Positions 55,330 to 64,000 of a DNA stretch of 64,000 nt are shown in pieces (positions within the stretch are counted from its first letter, which is position 1; the number at the start of each line of letters is the position of its first letter). Under the pieces are notes generated by a model. It was not told where the DNA came from and did not search any database. It was given only the letters and a program-made list of their open reading frames with translations. This DNA is from Micrasema longulum (taxonomy: Eukaryota; Arthropoda; Insecta; Trichoptera; Brachycentridae). Position numbers and translations under genes: made by a program. The DNA lies in NCBI GenBank assembly GCA_022494885.1, contig JAGVSM010003460.1:124001-188000 (forward strand), read 5' to 3'.

Positions 55330-55500
55330 TATTATTTACTCAAATATTTACATTTTCATACCATTTCCTAAAAGCCATAAATAACTTGTGCTGTAAAGAT
55401 GGAAATCGAATTGTGGTAGAGTGGGATTTGAGCCTCGGACCTTTGCTCTGGCCTGTGAGTCCACAGTAAGTACTACCATGGGACTATAACCTGGTTCTTG
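55330..55500 (-). mobile_element. SINE D copy
   Basis: 'aattgtggtagagtgggatttgagcctcggacctttgctc' (B box side) and 'tactaccatgggactataacctgg'. Confidence 0.75.
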
Positions 55501-57618
55501 TAAAAAACAAACAAAAACAACCAAAAGTTTAGTTTGTCAAAAATCAACAACGTCTTTAAAATGACTGAAAATTGACAAATAAAGATGTGGAGGTTTCAAT
55601 TAAGAAAAGAATAGGATCTTTCAACTACTAATTTAAATTCACAATTAAAAAAGTTTTTGTATTTTATTATCAAACCTTTTGTGAATATAATTTCATATTT
55701 GAATTCTGAAAAATTCAAATATTCAATTATTTTTTTACGACCAATCTTTTTTTGAATAAACAGTATTATTATTTACATAACATTTAACATTTGCAATTAT
55801 GAATCTCACTAATCCGCTTTTTGCAGTATGTCGGTAATTACTTTATTATGAACAGCGAAATAATAAATAACTATGGATAAGAAAATATAAAGACGAATTT
55901 GATCATTCATTTGCTTGTTGAAAATTAACTTCAATGAAGATGTATATTCTAGAAATGCCCGAGGCGCTAGAATCTTCTGTATTATTTCCAAAGTATACTT
56001 TCTACAAAACAAACACGTATGTATAACTAACGTATCGTATTATTATATTAATTTGAACTATAAATTTACAAGGCCGTTGCCGGGACATAATGAAATTTCT
56101 GTATTACTTATTTTCCACTCATAACCTAATTGTTTACAAAAAATGTGTATATTACTAACGTTTTATGACCACATAAGCAAAGGCCAAATTTATTCTGACA
56201 TATACGAGAAGCAGCATCTAGCTATTCGGTATGGAAACTTGGGGTAATTAGAGCGCGTGCGTAAGACCTTTGAGATTTGGTTAAAGTATTGCCAGTGAGA
56301 AAAATAAATAATGTTTTTATATTTTTTCAACATTTTTTTCTATCTTCCTGGGAGCACGTATCGAGATATCGATAAACCCGGCTTCGTATTACGTAAGTAG
56401 GTAGAATGATGGAAAGTTTATTGTACCATCTAAGGAAATATCACATGTCGTATAAAAGTCATGTTTAAGACATCTCTGTTTGCTTTAATTACGATAAATT
56501 AAAAATTTACATGGTTTTGAAGAAGCTGCATTTTTTATTAATTAAGCTATTTAAAATACGAAAGAAAAATACTTCAATTTTAACGAAGCATTGAACGCGG
56601 AGTAATAAATAGAGGTTAAAGGAAAGTTAAGTTTACCATCTCGGTATGTATTGATAGTAATTGCGGCCCTGGATCCCATATATTTTTTTGTTATTTTTAA
56701 CTTTTATTGATTAGTATGGTTACAAAAAAGGATGAATATTTTTTTCTATTACAATCTACTTTTATATATTTGTTTAATGTTATATTCCAACTTTTTTTAC
56801 ATATTTTTTTTAAAATATATTTTTTGAAAAAAATCTTGACAAAAAAGTATAAAATTACCAATGGTTGGTACATACTTAATTTATAATAACTTTTCTACCT
56901 CTCTAATAGAGTAGAAAAAACTCGTGTTTAGAGAGGGAGTTGGTTTTACATTTATTTTTATACACATATGATTTTAAAAAAAAATTGTTTAGTAACTGTA
57001 ATATTCCAAATAATATACTAGTTCTTGTGTTTGAAGAGTTAATTACATTGTTATACTTTTCAGTAATTTGAAGTAAAATTATTTCGAATATACATAAAAA
57101 TATTCGAAATAAAATGAAAAACAGAAAATAGAAGGACAGTAATACTGATTTAAATAAAATTCTCTTATAACTCTGGTTAAAAAATATTATTTGAATTTTC
57201 TTTGAATTTATTTAGTGATAAGTATATAAGTTTTAATAGTTATTTGCTTATAGAGAAGATGGTTATAATTGTTTATTCCTTTGATAACAAAAATATTTTG
57301 ACCATGAGTGGAATTTAGAAGTTTTGATTTTATCTTGGTATTAATTTGCTTTTTTTTTTATTTGATTTATTTTTATTTATTGTTTCTACCTTTATGTAAC
57401 AGTATATACTTGTGAAAAAATTATAATAAAAAAAATGGTCTTTTAACGTTTAAGAATCTATGTTTCCTTATTAAATTCGAATGTCTTTATATTTTTCCAA
57501 ATTAAATAATTCTGTTTTTTAATTAATTATGCATATTCTTGCTACGGAACATTTTTATCATTTTTAGCCGTGGAATCATTTGATCGGCTTTGTGATTGAT
57601 GAATGTATTTGTTATTTT
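55501..57618. other. No gene; one shared block and one hairpin
   Basis: The inverted copy of the 50950 block is at 56890-56945. A perfect hairpin ATTTCGAATAT/ATATTCGAAAT lies near 57081-57110. 56075-56110 may be SINE E debris ('ccgggacataatgaaatttctg'). Frames of 64-69 codons match nothing. Confidence 0.4.
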
Positions 57619-58232
57619 TATGATTTTTAGGTACAAAACAGCATGATTCGCTAGAAAAATAAAAAAGTAATTAGTCACTATGTGATTAAATAATAATTTT
57701 AAATAAAGACCCATCAAAACAAAACCGTTTCTTTTGTTTTAGTATTTTAAAAATTACGTTGGTTTATTTATTTATTCAAACAAACAAAAAATATATGAAA
57801 ACAGATATTAATAATATTTATGGTCTACCCACATCAATTGTAATTGTTTACGCAATTAAATTTTTAAAATGTCTACAGATGGTAGAGTTAAAAAAATGTA
57901 ACTTATTTAACTATAGGTTAATAAAGGTTATGATTTTTAGGTACAAAGCAGCATGATTCGCTAGTAAAATAAAAAAAGTAATAAGTCACTATGTTATTTA
58001 ATAATAATTTTAAATAAAGACCCATCAAAACAAAACCGTTTCTTTTGTTTTAGTATTTTAAAAATTATGTTGGTTTATTTATTTATTCAAACAAACAAAA
58101 AATATATGAAAACAGATATTATTAATATTTATGGTCTACCCCCATCAATTGTAATTGTTTACGCAATTGTATTTTTAAAATGTCAACAGATAGTAGAGTT
58201 AAATAAATGTATTTTGTTTAACTATAGGTTAA
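57619..58232. repeat. Tandem duplication, ~311-bp unit, two copies
   Basis: 57619-57928 and 57929-58232 both run 'tatgatttttaggtacaaa.cagcatgattcgctag' to 'aactataggttaa', about 95% alike. The similar 60- and 65-codon frames inside are copies of one another with no known domain. Confidence 0.85.
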
Positions 58233-58239
58233 CTAATCA

Positions 58240-58905
58240 TAGCCAATAACATACATATATGCCCTGTTTGTGCTTAGAATTCCATATTCCTTTTCCGAAA
58301 ATCTCCATTATATCTTAATAATTCCCCAGAGATTGGAATCTAGTCTTTGTTAATAAATATTTCAACATACTCGTAAGGCGTTGGCGTTGTCTAATACGTC
58401 AAATAATTCGTACTTATCTCACCCACATCAAAAAAGGTTTTTTCTTTTAGTTAGCAAAAATCAACAAGATATATGAGAATTAAGAAAATATTGATGTTCA
58501 AGTGGCGGGGCAGATTGGTGAACGTTATTAAATTGAATTAAATCAACATTCTTTCAAACGTGTTTTCAAGCGTGTTCTAAGGGCCAGTAGCATAAACGAA
58601 AGTTTGAATTAATATTTCATGTTGAATACAATTTAAAGCATAATAATTGTTGCGTTATCGTCAAAATGAAAAAATAAAACAACCCGTGTTGCATATTGTG
58701 ACAAAAACGCAACAATTATTTCATTCATAACTTTATTTCACTTAACTTTTTTTAATGCAACTGGCTCTAATGTGTGTCAAATAATTGATATGAAACGCAC
58801 CAACATCACAAAATGTTTTATTTTTTCTATTTCACAAAAGTCAACATAACATACAAAAATTGAATTAATATTCATGTTCAAACAAAGGCGGATTGGTAAG
58901 TTATC
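58240..58905 (+). repeat. Family C debris around a palindromic element
   Basis: 58258-58550 carries arm then centre ('gccctgtttgtgcttagaattccatattcc', 'aaggcgttggcgttgtct', 'ctcacccacatcaaaaaagg'). More centre-like sequence follows at 58795-58905. Confidence 0.5.
58578..58770. mobile_element. ~190-bp palindromic MITE
   Basis: The left arm 'agggccagtagcataaacgaaagttt...aataattgttgcgtt' pairs with the right arm 'aacgcaacaattatt...aactttttttaatgcaactggctct'. The GGCCAGT.GCAT terminus is a common insect MITE style. Family not assigned. Confidence 0.6.
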
Positions 58906-59270
58906 TTTATATATAAATTTTTTCTATACATGTGATGTCACTGAACTCCTCTTAATGGCTTAACTGATTTACGTGAGGTTTTCAGCGAAATGTAGATCTT
59001 TGCGTTGCGCGTGTTCGTAGATATTAAAAATTTCAATCGAATGTGTAAAAACAAAAGTAGAAAGCATAAATCTTATTTTCATAGACCTACCAGGGCTGCA
59101 TTCAACGAGAATGCAAACACAAAAAAAATGGAACAATTTTTTTTTATGTAAAAGTTTATTTTTGAATGTTTACAAACAACATTAGCTTTTTATGGATCCC
59201 AATTAGGTTCTTTTCTTACATTCCTTATAATTTCTTCCCATTTATATATTTTATTGGCTTTTTGGTAAAC
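58905..59270 (+). mobile_element. Helitron-like element relic (family B)
   Basis: 'gtgatgtcactgaactcctcttaatggcttaactgatttacgtgaggttttc' followed by 'ccagggctgcattc' and 'tttatggatcccaattagg'. Homologous to 3412-3765 inverted. Confidence 0.45.
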
Positions 59271-59879
59271 CTAAAATAATTTAACTGACATTCAATACAT
59301 TTTTGAATATCGCATTATTGAATAAAGTGCACCCCTGTTGATGAGAAGATCCGAGTTTCAAATTCACAAAAAGAATTCTATATTTGAAAATGAATTATTT
59401 TTAGTTTTGGAATATAATTATAAAGTAACTAGGTACCTGCTTATAAAAAAAGTCTTTTCCCAAGGTAATATCAGGCAAGCCAACGTTCTGGCAAGACAAC
59501 GTTTGTCCACTAGTATAAAATATAAAATTTTAGTTAGAAACTCCGAGGTATTTATTCTGTAAAAGAAATTGAAGGTAAATAAAACAATTTCCAGCACAAT
59601 ATTTGAGTCTCACCAACAAATATTTCTTTGTTTTGTGTAGGATAAACGTCACGCACCTCAGAATCCTTCGTTTTATCTTAAATCGGGGGATTTGTGGATA
59701 TTCTATTTCGGATAAAGGCGGTAGGGAATCGTGGAAATGATAAAATACATTTAAAAAGGAAATTAAACAAAGTACTTGTACACGTTAAATCCTTACTTTT
59801 AAATAACACGAACAATTTATTTAATATTTGTTAAACTTAGTATCTACTGACTAGAATTTAAGTTAAATGATTCAATGAT
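59271..59879. other. No gene recognised
   Basis: A 74-codon plus frame (59338-59562) has plausible composition but no known domain or splice context. Confidence 0.25.
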
Positions 59880-60130
59880 AAGAATCTCAACCGCATTAAT
59901 AAAGGTTTTATCAACAATATTTTGAGTTTGTATAATTTTTTGTAGACAGGAACTGGATTTAACGATAGATATAAAGAACATTTTAGATAAAGTAATATAG
60001 AAGTCTAGGCATCTACAGGGCTTATGCCCTGTCATTGGCTGGTTTAAATGGCAACTTTACACACGGTGTAACATTCACCATTCTGCCCATATTTGAACAT
60101 CTAAATTCCTTTAATTCTTTCATCTTTGGG
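59880..60130 (-). repeat. Foldback family C copy
   Basis: 'atcaacaatattttgagtttgtat' arm through 'gtcattggctggtttaaatggc' to 'taattctttcatctttgg'. Confidence 0.7.
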
Positions 60131-60164
60131 TAGACGAGAAATGTTTTTAGTGGGGTTTTTACCC

Positions 60165-60255
60165 TACAATATTTTCCGAGTAAGACTGATCACCTTACCC
60201 TCCACGTTATAAAAATACTCCGGTTACACTGTAATTGAAATACAACATTTTAGTG
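60165..60255 (+). mobile_element. SINE E fragment
   Basis: 'gagtaagactgatcaccttaccctccacgttataaaaa'. Confidence 0.4.
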
Positions 60256-60624
60256 AATTATAATAATGATGATATTTAATTGTCCCTAGAGTAGCTCATA
60301 AAACAAGAGTCGGCAACTTTTTGTTGTAAGATGGTCAAATATTTTAGGTGGGAATAATTGCGGGCAGCATTTGCACCATATTACAGCATTTTATATAGTT
60401 AAAAACAATAAAGTGAAAACATGTTATTGGATGGCAGGCTTTACTTTTTTTATGTACATATTTGTCAAAGTCTCCATTTATAATCAGTTAACCTGTATAT
60501 CTGTTTGTATTCCAAAAAAATATAATTTCAAATTTCAAAAACAAAATGCTAATTACTTATTTTCACGATCAATTGTTATTAATAAATTCAACAAGATGAA
60601 ATGAAATGTTATAAAATGTGTAGT
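60256..60624. other. No gene recognised
   Basis: Short unassigned frame at 60371-60604; nothing supported. Confidence 0.3.
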
Positions 60625-61060
60625 CTGTATTGTTGTATGACTTCGAGACTTGGACTCTGGAGGTGAACACTATAAATAGGCTGGAGGCTTTTGAGATGTG
60701 GTTGCATCGCAGAATGCTTAAGATATCTTGAACAGACCTGATAACGAACTCAAAAATCTTGAGTCGAGCTAGAATGAACAGAAAACTGTTAGCCACTATA
60801 AAAGTTAGTAAAAATTTGTATCTGGAGCATATTATGCGTGGAAAAAAGTAACATCTGCTTCATTTAATTTTGAAGGGCAAGATTGATGGCCACCGAGGTG
60901 CTGGAAGAAGACATATGTCCTGGCCGAAATATACGAGATTGGACTAGCTTCAGGGCTGTGGAGTAGATTTTCCGGGCAGCACAGGAAAGAGACTTTTCCA
61001 GAGTAATTGCAAACGTTGGGAATATCTGACAGGGCACCAAGAGAAGAAAAATTAGATTTT
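60625..61060 (+). pseudogene. LINE C-terminal relic
   Basis: The plus frame reads RLEAFEMWLHRRMLKIS*TD, then LITNSKILSRARMNRKLLAT, EHIMRGKK, and LILKGKIDGHRGAGRRHMSW. A late AAQERDFSRVIANVGNI follows in another frame. 'AFEMWLYRRMLKIPWTDRVTN...GHIMRG.KY..L.LILQGKI.G.RG.GRRR.SWL' is a very common C-terminal signature of insect LINE polyproteins. Three stops and one frame change. No reverse transcriptase core is present. Confidence 0.75.
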
Positions 61061-61331
61061 TGTCGCTTCATTTGACTTGCAAGTTTTTTTTTAAATACAG
61101 AGTATTAGCCGGAAAGGTTTACAGCTTTATTCTTGTACAACATTATTATTTGACCTTTACTTCTTATAAAATGAAAGAGTTTGATTTTGAATTCACCAAA
61201 AGAATGAATAGTTTAGAAAACCTTAAAATAAAAAAGTTGAAATTCGGAAAGAGTAATACTTCTCTAGCCAAAGTCCTTAAGCTCTATCGCATAGAATAAA
61301 AGCGTTCCAAATTTTTGGTTTGGTTATTAGT
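61061..61331. other. Unassigned frame
   Basis: A 79-codon plus frame (61060-61299), Lys/Leu-rich, matches no family I recognise. Confidence 0.25.
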
Positions 61332-62397
61332 TTAACAACAAACGTGTAAAAAACGGTACCGGTTAGCACTTGGAGTTCTCAACTCAAGTATGTACGGCCT
61401 GTTGTATTGCTGACGCTCCACAGTTGGCTGTCTAATGTATTGGTGCTGACGACGGAAGTTTGCTGCATCAGCCAGCGTTGGGAAAAACGTTTTAGTAATT
61501 TTACCCATAGAGGAAGCGCGGTGATTATCCTTCCAACGCTGCTGCGTATTTTGTTCCATACAGCGCTTGGCAAAACTAAAGGAGAATTTTGAGAAGAAAG
61601 GTGCCGTTCTTTTACAAGTTGCTTCTTTTGCTCGTTCATCTGCTCTCTTATTTCCTGCGATACCAGCATGTCTTCTTACCCAGCATATTTTAATAATAAT
61701 CCGTCTGATTTTTAGATGGTTAATTTTACTCTGAATATCTACAATGAATAGACTTAGCGACTGAGTATCAGTTATTGCTTGTACGCCCAAAGGACAATCT
61801 GATAATATTTTTGCAATAATTGTAACTCTGGTGGTTGTTTTATTAATACAGCGTGAATTTTCCAGTAATGCGGATGCACGTACTTGCGAACCAATATGCT
61901 AATAACATCGATGTCTTTAACGTCAGTCTTGTAAATTTCAAATATCAATGTATATGTTCCATATCAAATAGAACTTATATTCTGTTTATACTGAATTTTA
62001 TAACATTATGTACCTAGCTGCTTTAAACCTTTAACTGCGTTTCTTAAGCTTATTTTTTATTTTTTTTTTAATTATTATTATTTTTTTTTTTAAACCAACT
62101 AAACTTCTTAACACAGTTTTATATTTAATTTCTTAATATTGTGTTTTTTAAAATTTATGTTGGTTATAAACTTATCTTTTTTTTTATACCAAATTTATTT
62201 CTAAACTTTGTTCTATCTTTTTTTGATTTATATTGTATTTTTAAAATCTTAAGTTGTTTATGTACTCTTGTTTTATATTACTCCCCTTATGGGCGTGAAA
62301 AAATATATATTTATATATTTTTTTAAATTAAAAAATAAAAACCATTCAATAGCTTCTTGTACTGCGAGTAGTTGTATCTTATGCACCATTAAAATGG
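61332..62397 (-). pseudogene. LINE RNase H relic split by another LINE tail
   Basis: The minus strand contains KIQLLAVQEAIEW at about 62345-62385 (start of an RNase H fold). After an interruption it continues with GVQAITDTQSLSLFIVDIQ and CWVRRHAGIAGNKRADERAK (about 61630-61690). That is the 'WVxxHxGIxGNExADxxAKEA' box with the His and last Asp of the RNase H active site. The frame is open for 152 codons. RNase H of this type terminates I/R1-group LINE polyproteins. The segment from about 61870 to 62335 does not belong to it. Confidence 0.75.
61970..62335 (+). mobile_element. LINE 3' UTR inserted in the RNase H relic
   Basis: T-rich sequence ending 'ctccccttatgggcgtgaaaaaatatat...aaaaaataaaaacc', comparable to the reverse complement of 45120-45330. 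Confidence 0.4.
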
Positions 62398-62924
62398 GAG
62401 AATTTAATAAAACAAAAAAATGTTACGTATAATATCTAAAAAATCAAGCAAACAATTGATTAAAAAAAACCTTGGTTTAAAGCAAAAAAAAAACTTTGAT
62501 TGACGAAACAAAAGTTAGCCACGTACAAATTGAAAAGTTTTTTTAAAAATTGCAATCTCTTGAGTTAGCACGTAATATTTGTTAAATATGAAATTGGTTT
62601 ACTAAAATAAATATTTTTCTTAAACAACACCGAACCTTTCATTTTAATGTTAATGTCACGTGTAATTAAATGACAAATAGTACCTACCTGAAGATTAAAG
62701 ACTGTTCACTTAATTGAATTATATTCGCAATGTGTATTTTGTTCCAATTTGTATGTGATAAGGTGCTGATAAGCAGAATAGAATAATCCGTATAAAAACA
62801 AAAATGAATTATTTTACAAGAGAAAGTTGTATCGACCATTTTAACTCATTTAATATCCAAAAATGTTTTATTTTTATTTAAAAAAAGGTAAATAATGTTT
62901 TCTAAGCACTTTCAAGATAATTAC
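62398..62924. other. No gene recognised
   Basis: AT-rich, nothing identified. Confidence 0.35.
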
Positions 62925-63101
62925 ATTTTTTTTTGCACCACAACAGGCCAGGAGGCCTAATTACAGTGGTGAATTACATCACAGAGGACCCAGGCTTGAG
63001 AAAAACCACATTTTATTTTTTTGTGTTCTCACCGGGAATTGAACCCGGAACCTTCCGTGCGTGAGTCAAGCGTCTTGACCACTACACCACGGAAGCCACC
63101 G
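62925..63101 (-). mobile_element. SINE G, intact reference copy
   Basis: The minus-strand head 'ggcttccgtggtgtagtggtcaagacgcttgactcac' has A-box-like TGGTGTAGTGGT and B box GGTTCAATTCC. It is followed by 'gtttttctcaagcctgggtc', 'ggcctcctggcctgttgtggtgc' and an A-run. It supplies the unbroken sequence across the Transib target site. Confidence 0.8.
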
Positions 63102-63429
63102 AATTAAACGCGTTGTGGTTAGCAATTTACAACACAAAATTTATCAAATACAACTACGGTTATTTATTTATTTAATTTATTCAGTATGAGGTATTTTAAA
63201 TAAAATGAATACCTTTTTTCTACTGCATCGTCGTATCGATCCAAAAGATGTTTAAATATTGATAAACTTTGAAAGTTCCGTCATCAAACGTAAACATTTA
63301 TTTAACTAATGATAATAGAAAGCTTCTATCTTTCTGAAACAGAACTCATTAATATTTCATGAAACATTTCCGACCACAAATTGTTCAGGGCATTACTAGC
63401 TGGAAACAAAAATTAAGACAAATTGAAAA
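63102..63429. other. No gene recognised
   Basis: AT-rich spacer immediately upstream of the CpG-rich block. Confidence 0.35.
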
Positions 63430-63454
63430 CTAGAATGGTTCCCGGTATGAATGT

Positions 63455-63856
63455 TTTCCCGCGCGCGCCAAATAATCACCGGAAGTCGGCAGGATCAGAA
63501 TAAGGCCGGTCGATGGTTCATCAGAGTGGGTAGGAGAGGATGTTGGCAACGGCGGGGGGAGGCTGTGGCAGGGGAGGGAGGGAGGAGGGAGAAGAGGTAG
63601 GAAAATCAGCCCCCGTCGGTGTCCCAAGCAACAGTTAGAGTCCGGCTCTTGACGCGACGTGACGCCTGTCTCTCGCCCCCGAAAATATACATAAACGAAC
63701 TGAACGTAATAATAAAACTGTTTGTTTTGCGAGTCACCTTATTTGCGAACTTAACGGTGGATTCGCCGCTGTTGTTTTGTTAGAGAATTTGACATTTGTG
63801 ACAGTGTTTACTTATGCGACATGTAAAGGATTCAATAGCTTTGGATTAACATACAG
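63455..63856 (+). promoter_or_regulatory. Putative CpG-rich promoter and non-coding first exon
   Basis: GC and CpG content rise sharply from 'cccgcgcgcgcc' (63459) to 'gacgcgacgtgacgcc' (63651). A purine-rich (GGGA)n-like tract lies at about 63535-63600. At 63851 the sequence is ATACAG followed by GTAAGA, a consensus 5' splice site. The last ATG before it (63812) opens only an 11-codon frame ending before the donor, so this exon would be 5' UTR. No TATA box is evident near the block; the start site cannot be placed. The gene itself would lie to the right of the window. The 65-codon minus frame (Pro/Ser/Leu-rich) is a composition artefact. Confidence 0.4.
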
Positions 63857-64000
63857 GTAAGATATTTTACGTATTAATTATTTATGTTTATACGCAATGC
63901 GATAACAAATATCAACGTCAAATTATGTCAAAATTTTGTCGCGTATCGAAAATTAAACACGTTTGTGACAATAAGCCCTCTTTGTGACATATACAACTTT

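Noticed and set aside
63000..63101. Possible functional tRNA gene on the minus strand
   Set aside because: Same head is found at 25784/28513 followed by a shared SINE body and A-run, so it is a SINE family.
63430..63627. Pro/Ser/Leu-rich minus frame
   Set aside because: Purine-rich tract read antisense; no domain, and it overlaps the putative promoter.
1..64000. CRISPR arrays, bacterial operons, ribosomal RNA genes, integrated virus genes
   Set aside because: No regularly spaced identical repeats, no Shine-Dalgarno-led gene series, no rRNA-like stretch and no recognisable viral protein were seen; all signals fit an arthropod-type nuclear genome.

Overview
The window is AT-rich, intron-type eukaryotic DNA that is almost entirely intergenic or intronic and packed with transposable elements (TEs). 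GT-AG splice signals, Jockey-, CR1- and RTE-type LINEs, several tRNA-headed SINE families, Tc1/mariner-like MITEs, a hAT relic and a Transib element together point to an arthropod, most likely an insect. The order cannot be fixed from sequence alone. No intact host protein gene is visible. Most longer open frames are TE coding relics, translated SINEs, or low-complexity artefacts. The one plausible host-gene signal is a CpG-rich block with a consensus splice donor at 63856/63857. It looks like a promoter plus non-coding first exon of a gene that runs off the right edge.

Layout. 0-6 kb: two LINE relics, Helitron-like repeats, a 10-bp minisatellite and one copy of a structured retroposon. 6-13 kb: a decayed hAT-like block, a deleted hAT transposase invaded by a mariner-like MITE, a second structured retroposon and SINEs. 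13-24 kb: LINE tails, a 366-bp MITE, a 1.55-kb antisense Jockey-like LINE with an internal inverted duplication, and nested SINEs. 24-29 kb: a mariner-like transposase relic, a SINE, a complete 2.7-kb Transib element inserted in a SINE, and an inverted RTE fragment. 29-43 kb: an H repeat split by a LINE, many copies of a foldback repeat (family C), and R1-, RTE- and SINE-type fragments. 43-53 kb: tandem duplications, a long-armed MITE, LINEs and the best-preserved foldback copies. 53-64 kb: MITEs, a 311-bp tandem duplication, LINE C-terminal and RNase H relics, a SINE, and the exon-like right edge.

Strongest observations. (1) A Transib element (25815-28512) has CACAGTG ends, 23-bp spacers and A-rich nonamer-like blocks at both ends, closely resembling V(D)J recombination signals. 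Its CGACG target duplication re-joins a split SINE exactly. (2) A roughly 275-bp retroposon (4677-4950 and 11734-12008) contains a 200-nt domain predicted to fold into nested hairpins closed by its own ends, and one copy has a 16-bp target duplication. (3) The foldback family has about 19 local copies, one with ~155-bp arms that are almost identical.

All calls were made by eye. Copy boundaries are usually good to about 10-30 bp, except where an exact terminus or target duplication is stated.
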